Assembly (NCBI RefSeq): GCF_018860625.1
Contig: NZ_JAHKQB010000017.1
Location: 124,001 to 188,000 of the forward strand
Direction: 5' to 3'
From: Paracoccus sp. C2R09
GTDB taxonomy: Bacteria; Pseudomonadota; Alphaproteobacteria; Rhodobacterales; Rhodobacteraceae
DNA length: 64,000 bases
How positions within the stretch are numbered: the stretch's first letter is position 1; every line of letters begins with the position of its first letter. Positions 36,185-45,253 of the stretch are shown in pieces. Made by a program: the position numbers and the translations under genes. The notes under the pieces are model-generated. The model was given only the letters and a program-made list of their open reading frames with translations, ran no database searches and was not told the DNA's origin.

Positions 36185-38457
36185 CGCCCGCCCAGGCCGC
36201 CCGCCGCGATGGCGGCCATGTTCAGGATGTCGCTGACCGTCGAGGTGGTCGAACAGATCTGGATGGGTTTCGGCACCCCGGTCAGGATCGGGCCGATGAC
36301 GGTGGCGCCCGCCATTTCCTGCAATAGCTTGACCGAGATCGAGGCCGAGTGCCGCGCGGGGACCACCAGCACGTTCGCGGGTCCCGTCAGCCTGCTGAAC
36401 GGATAGCGCGCGGCCGATTCGGGGTTCAGCGCCACGTCCACCGTCATCTCGCCCTCGTATTCGAAATCGACATGGCGACCGTCCAGAACCTCGGTCGCCT
36501 CGGCCATCTTCCGGGCGCGTTCGCTGACCGGATAGCCGAAATTCGAAAACGACAGGAACGCGACCCGCGGATCCAGCCCCAGCCCCCGCGCCACGTTCGC
36601 GCCGCTGACGGCGATATCGGCCAGGTCCTCGGCCTCGGGCCATTCATGGACCAGCGTATCGCCCATCAGCACGATGCGGCCCCGGTTCAGCACGGCGGTG
36701 ATGCCCACGGCCCCGTCCTGCGGGCGCACGTCGAAGACATGACCGATCTGGGCCAGCACGGGGGCGTTCTTGCGCGTGGCCCCCGTGACCAGCCCGTCGC
36801 CATGACCATGCGCCAGCATCAGCGCGGCAAAGATGTGGCGGTCGCGATTGGCCAGCTTGGTCGCATCCTCGCGGTCCACGCCCTTGCGCTGCAGCCGGGC
36901 ATAGAGAAATTCGTGATAGGCCTCGAGATGGCGGGTATTGGCGGCATTGACCACCGTCAGCTCCCGCATGGCATCGCCAAGCCCCAGGGATTGCAGCTCG
37001 GACTTCACCTCGGCCTCTCGGCCGACGACAAGGGCCTGGCCCATGCCGTTGCGTGTCCATGACACCGCCGCGCGCAACACGCGGGGATCGTCCCCTTCGG
37101 CAAAGATCATGCGGGCCTGCTTGGACCGGGCGCGCGCATGGATGCCCTGCAGGATCGCGGCGGTCGGGTCCATGCGGGCCTGAAGCGACTGGACATAGCC
37201 GTCCATGTCGATGATCGGGCGCCGCGCGACGCCGGTATCCATGCCCGCACGCGCGACGGCGGGCGGGATCACGTGGATCAGGCGCGGATCGAAGGGCGTC
37301 GGGATGATGTAGTCGCGCCCGAATTGCAGCTTGCGGCCATAGGCGACGGCCACCTCGTCGGGGACATCCTCGCGGGCAAGGCGGGCCAGGGCCTCGGCGC
37401 AGGCGATCTTCATCTCGTCGTTGATGGCGCGGGCATGGATGTCCAGCGCCCCCCGGAACAGGTAGGGAAAGCCTAGGACGTTGTTCACCTGGTTCGGATA
37501 ATCGCTGCGCCCCGTGGCCACGATGGCGTCGGGGCGGACGGCATGGGCATCCTCGGGGGTGATCTCGGGGTCGGGATTGGCCATGGCGAAGATGACCGGG
37601 TTCTCGGCCATGGACTGCACCATCGCCTGGGTCACGGCCCCCTTGGCGCTGACGCCTAGGAACACGTCGGCACCCTTCATCGCGTCCTCCAGCGTGCGGG
37701 CCTCGGTCCGGGCGGCATGGGCCGATTTCCACTGGTTCATGCCCTCGGTCCGGCCCGAATGAATGACGCCCTTGGTGTCGCACATGATGCAGTTGTCATG
37801 CCCCGCGCCCATCGCCTTGAGCAGTTCGAGGCAGGCGATCCCCGCCGCGCCCGCGCCGTTCAGCACGATGCGCACGTCCTCGATCCGCTTGCCCGACAGT
37901 TCCAGCGCGTTCAGAAGCCCCGCCGCGCAGATCACCGCCGTGCCGTGCTGATCGTCATGAAAGACGGGGATGTCCATCATCTCTTTCAAGCGGCTTTCGA
38001 TGATGAAGCATTCGGGCGCCTTGATGTCCTCCAGGTTGATGCCCCCGAAGGTCGGGCCCATCAGGCGGACGGCGTTGACGATCTCGTCGGGGTCCTCGGT
38101 GTCCAGCTCGATGTCGATGGCGTTCACGTCGGCAAAGCGCTTGAACAGCACCGCCTTGCCCTCCATCACCGGCTTCGAGGCCAGCGCGCCCAGGTTCCCC
38201 AGCCCCAGGATCGCGGTGCCGTTGCTGATGACCGCGACCATGTTGCCCTTGGTGGTATAGTCGTAGGCCGTTTCGGGCCGTTCCGCGATCGCCTGCACGG
38301 GAACGGCCACGCCGGGGCTGTAGGCCAGCGACAGGTCGCGCTGCGTGGTCATGGGCGTGGATGCCACCACGTCGTATTTTCCGGGGCGCGGCTCCATGTG
38401 ATAGGCCAGCGCCTCTTCGGGCGTGATGCGCGTCTTGCGGCCGGTCTTTTCGGTCAT
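36181..38457 (-). CDS. maeB: NADP-dependent malic enzyme with phosphotransacetylase-like domain
   Basis: The 758-residue protein combines a malic enzyme part (residues about 1-430) with a C-terminal phosphate acetyltransferase-like domain (about 440-758) that is usually regulatory rather than catalytic. Landmarks include [14 protein letters not shown], the NAD(P)-binding [30 protein letters not shown] and [19 protein letters not shown]. It decarboxylates malate to pyruvate, generating NADPH. ATG at 38457 follows GGGGGG. A large hairpin stands immediately upstream, overlapping the ribosome site. Confidence 0.96.
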   Translation of the reverse strand: MTEKTGRKTRITPEEALAYHMEPRPGKYDVVASTPMTTQRDLSLAYSPGVAVPVQAIAERPETAYDYTTKGNMVAVISNGTAILGLGNLGALASKPVMEGKAVLFKRFADVNAIDIELDTEDPDEIVNAVRLMGPTFGGINLEDIKAPECFIIESRLKEMMDIPVFHDDQHGTAVICAAGLLNALELSGKRIEDVRIVLNGAGAAGIACLELLKAMGAGHDNCIMCDTKGVIHSGRTEGMNQWKSAHAARTEARTLEDAMKGADVFLGVSAKGAVTQAMVQSMAENPVIFAMANPDPEITPEDAHAVRPDAIVATGRSDYPNQVNNVLGFPYLFRGALDIHARAINDEMKIACAEALARLAREDVPDEVAVAYGRKLQFGRDYIIPTPFDPRLIHVIPPAVARAGMDTGVARRPIIDMDGYVQSLQARMDPTAAILQGIHARARSKQARMIFAEGDDPRVLRAAVSWTRNGMGQALVVGREAEVKSELQSLGLGDAMRELTVVNAANTRHLEAYHEFLYARLQRKGVDREDATKLANRDRHIFAALMLAHGHGDGLVTGATRKNAPVLAQIGHVFDVRPQDGAVGITAVLNRGRIVLMGDTLVHEWPEAEDLADIAVSGANVARGLGLDPRVAFLSFSNFGYPVSERARKMAEATEVLDGRHVDFEYEGEMTVDVALNPESAARYPFSRLTGPANVLVVPARHSASISVKLLQEMAGATVIGPILTGVPKPIQICSTTSTVSDILNMAAIAAGGLGGR

Positions 38458-38466
38458 GCTGTCCCC

Positions 38467-38505
38467 CCGTTGCATGGGCCGATATTGATCGGGCCCCTGC
38501 AACGG
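38467..38505 (-). promoter_or_regulatory. Large hairpin before maeB (terminator or leader structure)
   Basis: CCGTTGCA (38467-38474) pairs perfectly with TGCAACGG (38498-38505). An inner arm GGGCC-GAT pairs with ATC-GGGCCC around a four-base loop, leaving one mismatch and one bulge. The stem fills 39 of the 61 bases between the Anbu stop and the maeB start. It touches the G-rich ribosome site at 38463-38468 and lacks a T run, so a translation-control role is as likely as termination. Confidence 0.6.
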
Positions 38506-38518
38506 GTCAACATGGCCG

Positions 38519-39244
38519 TCAGAGAGTGACCTTGGTGAAGCTGTCGCGCAGCGCGGCCGACCAGGTCGCGCTCATCTCGGCGAAATCGGGGTCGCCGTCC
38601 TGGATGCGGCGCTGGCTGCTTACGCGGCAATCGTCGTTTCGGATCACCGCCAGATCCAGCGGCATCCCGACCGACAGGTTCGACCGCAGCGTCGAATCCA
38701 TCGACAGCAGCACCGCCTTCTGCGCATCGGCCAGGCTGGTCTCGGGCGTCACGACCCGGTCGAGGATCGGCTTGCCGTATTTGTGCTCGCCGATCTGCAG
38801 GAAGGGCGTGTCCTCGGTCGCCTCGATGAAGTTGCCCTCGGGATAGATCAGGAACAACCGCATGTCGCCGCCCTTGCGCTGACCCGCCACGATCATGCTG
38901 GCCGAGGCCTGCTGCTTCAGGTCGCGGCACTGGTCCGAGATCTCTCGCCGGGTGCGGCACAGCGTATCGCCGATGATCGTCGCCACCCGAAGCATGTTCG
39001 GCGCGCGCATGATGGAGGTCGTCTCGTCGGCATATTCGTCGTCGATCGCCTCGTCCAGGCGCGCGATCGTGGTCTGGGTGACCGACAGCGACCCCGCGGT
39101 CATGATCGCGATCACGCGTTCGCCGGGTTCTTCCCACAGGAACATCTTGCGATAGCACGAGATGTTGTCGAGCCCCGCATTCGTGCGGGTATCGGACAGG
39201 AGGACCAACCCCTCGTTGAGCTTCAGTCCGACGCAATAGGTCAT
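38519..39244 (-). CDS. Anbu-type proteasome-like peptidase
   Basis: The 241-residue protein is a member of the N-terminal nucleophile hydrolase superfamily of the Anbu (ancestral beta subunit) type. The N-terminus MTYCVGLKLNEGLVLLSDTR gives Thr2 as nucleophile after Met removal. Asp18 and Lys33 match the catalytic Asp17/Lys33 pair of HslV and proteasome beta subunits. Anbu forms ring-like or lock-washer oligomers; its substrate and cellular role are unsettled. Typical partners (transglutaminase-like protease, alpha-E, permuted ATP-grasp) lie 2-5 kb upstream on the same strand, here separated by a cpdB gene. GGAAGAA precedes the ATG. Confidence 0.92.
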   Translation of the reverse strand: MTYCVGLKLNEGLVLLSDTRTNAGLDNISCYRKMFLWEEPGERVIAIMTAGSLSVTQTTIARLDEAIDDEYADETTSIMRAPNMLRVATIIGDTLCRTRREISDQCRDLKQQASASMIVAGQRKGGDMRLFLIYPEGNFIEATEDTPFLQIGEHKYGKPILDRVVTPETSLADAQKAVLLSMDSTLRSNLSVGMPLDLAVIRNDDCRVSSQRRIQDGDPDFAEMSATWSAALRDSFTKVTL

Positions 39245-39371
39245 CGGTAGTTCTTCCGTTTGATCAGGATTGCCAAGCTAGGCATCGGGGTGGGACTATT
39301 CAATCTGTCGTTCCCCGGAAAGTTCCCATGCCGCCGAGTTGGGCAAATGTCACGGGGCTGTCGGATAATTC

Positions 39372-39387
39372 TGGCACGCGAATTGCG
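39372..39387 (+). promoter_or_regulatory. Candidate sigma-54 (RpoN) promoter of cpdB
   Basis: TGGCAC at 39372-39377 and TTGC at 39383-39386, with five bases between, match the -24/-12 consensus TGGCAC-N5-TTGC exactly. Transcription would start near 39398, some 33 bases before the cpdB ATG. No enhancer-binding-protein gene is adjacent. By chance such a ten-base match is rare in 64 kb, and its position is apt. Confidence 0.6.
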
Positions 39388-39430
39388 CATGCTGCAATCC
39401 TGTCGGCATTCAAAGCGACGGAGACGACCG

Positions 39431-41395
39431 ATGACCAGCCGACCACGTCCTGCCATCACCCGCCGGGGCTTCCTCGGGACCGGCGCCGCCGGGCTGGGGC
39501 TGGCGATCATGCATCCCTATGCCGCCCGTGCATCCGAAGGACAGGCCCATCTGCGGATCATGGAAACGACGGACCTGCATGTTCATGTCTGGCCCTACGA
39601 CTACTATGCCGACAAGGCGGTCGATACTGTGGGCCTTGCCCGCACCGCGGCTTTGGTGCGCCAGGTCCGGTCCGAGGCCGGAAACTCGATCCTGCTGGAC
39701 AATGGCGATTTCCTGCAGGGCAACCCCTTGGGCGATTACATCGCCTATGAACGCGGCATGGCCGAGGGGCAGCAGCATCCCGTCATCACCGCGATGAACA
39801 CCGTGGGGATCGAGGGCAGCACGCTTGGCAATCACGAATTCAACTATGGGTTGGAGTTCCTTGACCATGCGCTGGCGGGGGCCGAATTCCCGGTGGTCTG
39901 CGCGAATATCGACAAGACCTCGGGCGAGGGCACGCTGCGCCCGCCCTATGCCATCCTGGAACGCCAGCTGACGGACGGGGCGGGGAACACCCATCCGATC
40001 CGGCTGGGCATCATCGGCTTCGTGCCGCCGCAGGTCATGCAATGGGACCGCAAGCATCTGGAGGGGCGGGTCGAGGCCCGCGACATCGTCGCCGCTGCCG
40101 AGACCTGGGTGCCCAGGCTGCGCGACGAAGGTGTGGATCTGGTCGTCGCGCTTTGTCATTCCGGGATCGGTGCGGCCACCCACGCGGAAGGGATGGAGAA
40201 CGCAGCCATCCCGCTGGCCGGGGTCGAGGGGATCGACGTGGTGCTGACCGGCCATTCGCACCTTGTCTTCCCCGGCCCCGATTTCGAGGACCGCGAGGGT
40301 GTGGACAACGAACGCGGCACGATCAACGGCAAGCCGGGCGTGATGGCCGGGTTCTGGGGGTCGCATATGGGCCTGGTGGATCTGCTGCTGGAACGCGACG
40401 GCGACGGCTGGCGCGTGGTCGATCACACGGCCGAGGCGCGCCCGATCTATGACCGCGCCGAGGATCGCAGCGTCACCCCCCTGGTCGAGAGCGTGGACGA
40501 GGTCGAACAGTCGATCGCTACCGAACACCAGGCCACGCTGGATTACGTCCGCCGCGCGGTGGGGCGCAGCTCGGCGCCGCTCTACAGCTATTTCGCGCTG
40601 GTGGCGGATGATCCGTCGGTGCAGATCGTGTCGAACGCGCAGCAATGGTACCTGCGCCAGATGATGGCCGGGACCGAGCACGAGGGCCTGCCGGTCCTGT
40701 CGGCCGCGGCCCCCTTCAAGGCGGGCGGGCGCGGCGGTCCCGAATATTACACCGACGTGCCGGCGGGCGACATCGCGATCAAGCATGTGGCCGATCTCTA
40801 TCTCTATCCCAACACGATCCGCGGGGTGCGGGTGACCGGGCAGCAGGTCAGGGACTGGCTGGAACGCAGCGCCGGCGCCTTCAACCGGATCGAGCCGGGC
40901 AAGCCCGATCAGATGCTGCTGGACACGTCCTTCCCCAGCTACAACTTCGATGTGATCGACGGGGTGGAATACCGCATCGACCTGTCCCGGCCCTCGCGCT
41001 TCGACAGCGAGGGCAACCTGGCCGATCCCGATGCGAACCGCATCGTCGACCTGACCTTCGAGGGCCGGCCGCTGGACATGGAGGCCGAATTCATCGTGGC
41101 CACCAACAACTATCGTGCCAGCGGCGGCGGGAATTTCCCCGGCAACGACGGCAGCACCGTGGTCTTCGAGGGGCCGGACACGAACCGCGACATCATCGTG
41201 CGCTATATCGTGGATCAGGGGACCATCGACCCCGAGGCGGATGGCAACTGGAGCTTCGTCCCGCTGGATGGTGCGACCGCGCTGTTCGACAGCGGCCCAG
41301 CAGGCGCGGAATATGTGGACGACATCGTGGGTGCCACGATCGAGCCCGCGGGCGATGGCGCGGACGGCTTCGCCCGGTATCGCCTGGTCCTGTGA
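39431..41395 (+). CDS. cpdB: Tat-exported 2',3'-cyclic-nucleotide phosphodiesterase/3'-nucleotidase
   Basis: The 654-residue periplasmic enzyme begins with a Tat signal (AITRRGFLGTGAAGLGLAI). A metallophosphoesterase domain follows with METTDLHVHV, DNGDFLQGNPLGDY, GNHEFNYGLEFL and GHSHLVFPG. The C-terminal 5'-nucleotidase domain (about residues 380-654) binds the base (for example NNYRASGGGNFPG). It breaks 2',3'-cyclic nucleotides and 3'-nucleotides from RNA decay to release phosphate. It sits inside the otherwise minus-strand Anbu set. The Tat route, rather than Sec as in enteric CpdB, implies folding in the cytoplasm. Confidence 0.93.
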   Translation: MTSRPRPAITRRGFLGTGAAGLGLAIMHPYAARASEGQAHLRIMETTDLHVHVWPYDYYADKAVDTVGLARTAALVRQVRSEAGNSILLDNGDFLQGNPLGDYIAYERGMAEGQQHPVITAMNTVGIEGSTLGNHEFNYGLEFLDHALAGAEFPVVCANIDKTSGEGTLRPPYAILERQLTDGAGNTHPIRLGIIGFVPPQVMQWDRKHLEGRVEARDIVAAAETWVPRLRDEGVDLVVALCHSGIGAATHAEGMENAAIPLAGVEGIDVVLTGHSHLVFPGPDFEDREGVDNERGTINGKPGVMAGFWGSHMGLVDLLLERDGDGWRVVDHTAEARPIYDRAEDRSVTPLVESVDEVEQSIATEHQATLDYVRRAVGRSSAPLYSYFALVADDPSVQIVSNAQQWYLRQMMAGTEHEGLPVLSAAAPFKAGGRGGPEYYTDVPAGDIAIKHVADLYLYPNTIRGVRVTGQQVRDWLERSAGAFNRIEPGKPDQMLLDTSFPSYNFDVIDGVEYRIDLSRPSRFDSEGNLADPDANRIVDLTFEGRPLDMEAEFIVATNNYRASGGGNFPGNDGSTVVFEGPDTNRDIIVRYIVDQGTIDPEADGNWSFVPLDGATALFDSGPAGAEYVDDIVGATIEPAGDGADGFARYRLVL

Positions 41396-41402
41396 CGGCA
41401 TG

Positions 41403-41425
41403 CGGGCGGGGAATGCCCCCGCCCG
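41403..41425. terminator. Hairpin between cpdB and the transglutaminase gene
   Basis: CGGGCGGGG (41403-41411) pairs perfectly with CCCCGCCCG (41417-41425) around a five-base loop, seven bases after the cpdB stop and eight before the convergent stop. It lacks a T run, but its position between converging genes suits a bidirectional terminator. Confidence 0.6.
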
Positions 41426-41433
41426 TCATCCGC

Positions 41434-42243
41434 CTATTGGGACATTTCCTCGACCTGAACGCGCACGTCCAGCTCCTCGCCGCCGCTGCCGGTGGCCACG
41501 CCCCGGATCGGGGCCGCATCGGATGCGTTCAGGCCCGATCCCAGCCGGACATAGCGTTCGTCGGGGCAGCAGCGGTTCGCCGCATCGAAGCCGACCCAGC
41601 CCAGGCCCTGGACATGCAGCTCGGCCCAGGCATGGGCCGCGTCATGCGGTTCGCCGTCGATCGTCGAATGAAGATAGCCCGAGACATAGCGCGCGGGGAT
41701 GCCGCGTTCGCGCGCCACGGCGATCAGCGCGTGGGTATGGTCCTGGCAGACGCCTTCGCCCAAGGCCAGCGCCTCGGCGGCGGTGGTGTGGGATTCCGTG
41801 ACACCGGGGCGGAAGGCGATGGCATCGTTCACCGCCCGCGACAGCCCGTGCGACAGGTCCAGAAGGTCCGGCCCCGCCTGAACGGAGGCCGCCAGATCGC
41901 GAAGCCCCGGATCAGCGCGCGTCACCGAGGTCGCGCGCATGTAGGCCAGCGGGTGGATCACCTCTCGGTGGCCGCGCAGGACGCCCGCTGTGTCGCGGGT
42001 ATCGACGCGCCCCTCGATCCGCACGGTGATCTCGGCCGCGGGACCGCGCAGGGTCCAGCCCTCGATCCAGTCGCCCGCCCCGTCGCGGAAACCGGGCCCG
42101 CGCAGCCCCCCCGGCAGGTCGATCTGCCATTGCAGCACCTTCTGCCCCTCGTAGATGGAGGGGGTCAGGCGCAGGCTCTGGATCAGGTTCCTGATTGGCC
42201 TGTCATAGCGATATGTCGTCTCGTGAGAGATGCGCAGCTTCAT
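41434..42243 (-). CDS. Transglutaminase-like cysteine protease of the Anbu set
   Basis: The 269-residue protein has the bacterial transglutaminase N-terminal beta domain (KLRISHETTYRYDRPI) and the catalytic core. Its triad is visible as Cys166 in GEGVCQDHTH, His204 in AAHAWAELH and Asp220 in GFDAANR. Proteins of this type (COG1305) usually act as proteases or amide-forming/cleaving enzymes, not protein cross-linkers. It lies five bases after the alpha-E gene on the same strand. No signal peptide is seen, so it is cytoplasmic. Confidence 0.92.
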   Translation of the reverse strand: MKLRISHETTYRYDRPIRNLIQSLRLTPSIYEGQKVLQWQIDLPGGLRGPGFRDGAGDWIEGWTLRGPAAEITVRIEGRVDTRDTAGVLRGHREVIHPLAYMRATSVTRADPGLRDLAASVQAGPDLLDLSHGLSRAVNDAIAFRPGVTESHTTAAEALALGEGVCQDHTHALIAVARERGIPARYVSGYLHSTIDGEPHDAAHAWAELHVQGLGWVGFDAANRCCPDERYVRLGSGLNASDAAPIRGVATGSGGEELDVRVQVEEMSQ

Positions 42244-42248
42244 GGCCT

Positions 42249-43205
42249 TCAGGCCCCCCCAAGCAGGAAGTCCTGGTGCACCAGCGCCGAAACCGACGCC
42301 AGTTCACCGATGAACCAACTGAGAAATTCGTGCAGACCCTCGTCGAAGATCATTTCGATGTCGCGTTCCTGCAAGGCGTCCAGAACCTCGCGCGCCTTGT
42401 CGCGGGCCGATGCGGGCACGTCGGGCCCATAGCGGCGGGCCAGCCCTTCCAGGTGCCACACCGCCTCGTAGAGCGAGGTGATGAGCGATCGCGGGCTTTC
42501 GCCGTTCAGGATCAGGAAATCGGCCACGCGCCCGGCAGTGATGTCGCCGCCATAGGCCCAGTGATAGGCCCGATGCGCCGACAGCGCCCGCAGGATCACC
42601 TGCCACTGATAGCTGTCCAGCCCCGAGCCCACGAACTCGATCCGGGGCAGCAGCACGAAATACTTCACGTCCAGCAGCCGCGCCGTCGCATCCGCGCGTT
42701 CCAGGCTGTAGCCCAGGTTCATGAAATGCCAGCCGTCGTTGCGCAGCTGCGTCGCATTGATCGCGCCGCGCACGGTCGAGGTATGGCCGGTGGTGAAATC
42801 GGTCAGCGATGCCGTGTCCAGCTGTTCGCGCGGCGTGCGTTCGATCCGGCGCAGTTCCTGGTAGGTGACGTTCAACGCGTCCCAGACCTGGCTGGTCAGC
42901 GCGGTGCGCACGATGCGACCCGATTCGCGGGCCTTCTCGATGCAGCTGACCACGGAGGACGGGTTGTCGCGGTCGAAGAAGATGAACTCCTCGATCTTCT
43001 CCTGCGTGGCCTCGCCGTATTTGCGCGCGAAGACACCCGCGGTGCCCGATGCCTGCAGAAGCGAGTTCCATTCGTTCTGGTAACCCGCATCCGTGTTCGG
43101 AAGCAGCGTGATGCGCTGTCCCACATCCAGGAGCCGGGCGGCGGTTTCGGCGCGTTCGAGATGGCGGCCCATCCAGAACAGGTTCGATGCGGTGCGGCTG
43201 AGCAT
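42249..43205 (-). CDS. Alpha-E domain protein of the Anbu set
   Basis: The 318-residue, mostly helical protein matches the alpha-E family: MLSRTASNLFWMGRHLERAE at the N-terminus, and the internal repeat SLERADATARLLDVKYFVLL. Each repeat carries a conserved Glu-Arg pair. The family has no proven activity; it always travels with a permuted ATP-grasp enzyme and a transglutaminase-like protease. It has been proposed to hold an acceptor or carry out a step of peptide-like bond formation. Start at 43205, 14 bases after the ATP-grasp gene. Confidence 0.93.
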   Translation of the reverse strand: MLSRTASNLFWMGRHLERAETAARLLDVGQRITLLPNTDAGYQNEWNSLLQASGTAGVFARKYGEATQEKIEEFIFFDRDNPSSVVSCIEKARESGRIVRTALTSQVWDALNVTYQELRRIERTPREQLDTASLTDFTTGHTSTVRGAINATQLRNDGWHFMNLGYSLERADATARLLDVKYFVLLPRIEFVGSGLDSYQWQVILRALSAHRAYHWAYGGDITAGRVADFLILNGESPRSLITSLYEAVWHLEGLARRYGPDVPASARDKAREVLDALQERDIEMIFDEGLHEFLSWFIGELASVSALVHQDFLLGGA

Positions 43206-43219
43206 GGTCGATCTTCCCC

Positions 43220-44629
43220 TCATTCCGACAGCACCCATGTATCCTTGACGCCACCGCCCTGCGACGAATTCACGACAAGGCTCCCCTCGCGCAGGGCCAC
43301 CCGGGTCAGCCCGCCCGGCACCAGCTCGATCCGGTCGCCGCACAGGCAATAGGGGCGCAGGTCCACATGGCGCGGCGCGATGCCTTCCTCGACGAAGGTG
43401 GGGCAGGTGGACAGCGACAGGGTCGGCTGCGCGATATAGTTCGAGGGGTTGGCCTCGATCTTGCGGCGGAAGAGCTCGATCTCCTCCTTGGTGGATTTCG
43501 GCCCGACCAGCATGCCGTAGCCGCCCGATCCGTGGACCTCCTTGACCACGAGGTCGGGCAGGTTCTCCATCACGTATTTGTAGTCGTCGTCCTTCCACAG
43601 CGTCCATGTCTGCACGTTGTTCAGGATCGGCTCCTCGCCCAGGTAGAAGCGGATCATCTCGGGCACGAAGGTATAGATGGCCTTGTCGTCCGCCACGCCC
43701 GCGCCCGGTGCCGAACAGATCGACACCCCGCCCGAGCGATAGACGTCCATGAGGCCCGGAACCCCCAGCATCGAATCGGACCTGAAGCAGAGCGGGTCGA
43801 GGAAGGGATCGTCGATCCTGCGATAGATCACGTCCACCCGGCGCGGGCCGGTCGTGGTGCGCATGTAGACGAATTCGCCGTCCACGAAGAGATCCTGCCC
43901 CTCGACCAGTTCGACCCCCATCAGGTTCGCAAGGAAGCTGTGTTCGTAATAGGCGCTGTTGAAATGGCCGGGCGTCAGGATCACGCAGGTCGGCCTGTCG
44001 GTGCATTTGGGCGGCGCGACCGATTCCAGCGTGCGCCGCAGCAGGGCCGGATACTGGTCCACCGGCTCGATCCGGTTGTTGCGGAACAGCTGCGGGAACA
44101 TGCGCATCATGATCTCGCGGTTCTCCAGCATGTAGCTGACGCCCGACGGCGTGCGGCAATTGTCCTCGAGAACGTAGAACTCGTCCTTGCCGGTGCGCAC
44201 CAGGTCGATGCCGATGATGTGGCTGTAGACGCCGCGGGGGGGCACGATGCCCACCACGGCCTTCTCATAGGCCTCGTTCTGATAGACGAGGCGGGCGGGG
44301 ATGCGTCCCGCGCGGATGATCTCTCCGCGGCCATAGACGTCGCGCAGGAAGGCGTTCAGCGCACGGGCGCGCTGCTTGATGCCGCGTTCCAGCTTGCGCC
44401 ATTCGGCCTGTTCGAAGACGCGGGGCATCATGTCGAAGGGGATCAGCCGGTCCGGATCGCCCCCTTCGCCATAGACGGCGAAGGTGATGCCGATCCGGCG
44501 GAACAGGGCCTCGGCCTCGGCCTGTTTCATCTGTCGGAAGTCGTCGGGCATGGTTCCGACCCATTGGCTGAGCCGGGCGTAAGGGTCTCGGACGCTCTCG
44601 CCCTCGAACATCTCGTTGTAGTGGCCCAT
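43220..44629 (-). CDS. Circularly permuted ATP-grasp enzyme of the Anbu set
   Basis: A 469-residue COG2308-type protein. Visible blocks are DMMPRVFEQAEWRKLERGIK, VYSHIIGIDLVRTGKDEFYV and LEDNCRTPSGVSYMLENR. They are followed by LVVKEVHGSGGYGMLVGP, the glycine-rich nucleotide loop, here placed after rather than before the ligase part. ATP-grasp enzymes join a carboxylate to an amine through an acyl phosphate, so this is the likely ligase of the set. First gene of the ATP-grasp, alpha-E, transglutaminase run. GGGGGA precedes the ATG at 44629; the open frame upstream is not used. Confidence 0.93.
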   Translation of the reverse strand: MGHYNEMFEGESVRDPYARLSQWVGTMPDDFRQMKQAEAEALFRRIGITFAVYGEGGDPDRLIPFDMMPRVFEQAEWRKLERGIKQRARALNAFLRDVYGRGEIIRAGRIPARLVYQNEAYEKAVVGIVPPRGVYSHIIGIDLVRTGKDEFYVLEDNCRTPSGVSYMLENREIMMRMFPQLFRNNRIEPVDQYPALLRRTLESVAPPKCTDRPTCVILTPGHFNSAYYEHSFLANLMGVELVEGQDLFVDGEFVYMRTTTGPRRVDVIYRRIDDPFLDPLCFRSDSMLGVPGLMDVYRSGGVSICSAPGAGVADDKAIYTFVPEMIRFYLGEEPILNNVQTWTLWKDDDYKYVMENLPDLVVKEVHGSGGYGMLVGPKSTKEEIELFRRKIEANPSNYIAQPTLSLSTCPTFVEEGIAPRHVDLRPYCLCGDRIELVPGGLTRVALREGSLVVNSSQGGGVKDTWVLSE

Positions 44630-44914
44630 CTTTCCCCCAGTCATTCGCGCATTTCCGCCCATGGATGATCGGAAAGCCCCCCGGCGAAGTCCACAGGGGA
44701 ACCCCGCTTCATGCCTGTCCGTTCCGCAGATTGCCCCCATGCAGCACAGAAACGCAGCGATCATGCAAGGTATCTGCCCGCGAAACGGACAGTGAGAACG
44801 CCGGTCGATCGGCATTTGCGTAAAATGCGATGAGGAAGGGACGGCGCGAATTACCGAAGCTTAACCCATGATGGTGCAGGAGGAATGCCGGAACGAAGAA
44901 GAAAAGGGTCGCCC
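44630..44914. other. Divergent gap between the Anbu set and the STAS gene
   Basis: The 285-base stretch holds the promoters for both directions. A short inverted repeat (GCATTT at 44812-44817, AAATGC at 44823-44828) and a relatively AT-rich patch near 44850-44870 (GAATTACCGAAGCTTAACCC) are present. No RNA gene, long repeat or convincing promoter pair was recognised. Confidence 0.5.
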
Positions 44915-45223
44915 ATGCAGTTCATCGTCGAGGATGCGGACAGCCATCTGCATATCAGCGTCACCGAGACACGGATCGACGCGGCGATCGCCACGCAGTT
45001 CAAGGACAAGCTGCGCGAGATCGTCAACCGCAACCGCAAGCCCGTCCATCTGGACATGGCGCGGGTGGAATTCATGGACAGTTCGGGGCTGGGCGCGATG
45101 ATCGCCGTCCGCAAGGGCCTGCCCGAGAACCTGCCCCTGGTCCTTCTGGCCCTGACCCCCAATGTGGAACGCGTCTTCAGGCTGACCCGAATGGACAGCG
45201 TGTTCGACATCCGCGCGGCCTGA
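44915..45223 (+). CDS. STAS-domain anti-sigma factor antagonist (RsbV-like)
   Basis: The 102-residue protein is a lone STAS domain with the phosphorylation-site motif VEFMDSSGLGAMIAV, which holds the Ser normally phosphorylated by the partner kinase. Unphosphorylated antagonists bind the anti-sigma kinase and free its target. The kinase is encoded 30 bases downstream. I chose the ATG at 44915 (AAGGGTCGCCC upstream); one ten codons earlier has a Shine-Dalgarno sequence too close to the start. No sigma factor is nearby, so the target is unknown. Confidence 0.88.
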   Translation: MQFIVEDADSHLHISVTETRIDAAIATQFKDKLREIVNRNRKPVHLDMARVEFMDSSGLGAMIAVRKGLPENLPLVLLALTPNVERVFRLTRMDSVFDIRAA

Positions 45224-45253
45224 GGGACCGCCCGCCCAGAAGGAGCGACGGCA

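Noticed and set aside
44850..44868. CtrA-like or promoter motif before the STAS gene
   Set aside because: TTAAC is present but the partner half-site is ATTA, so the match is too weak.
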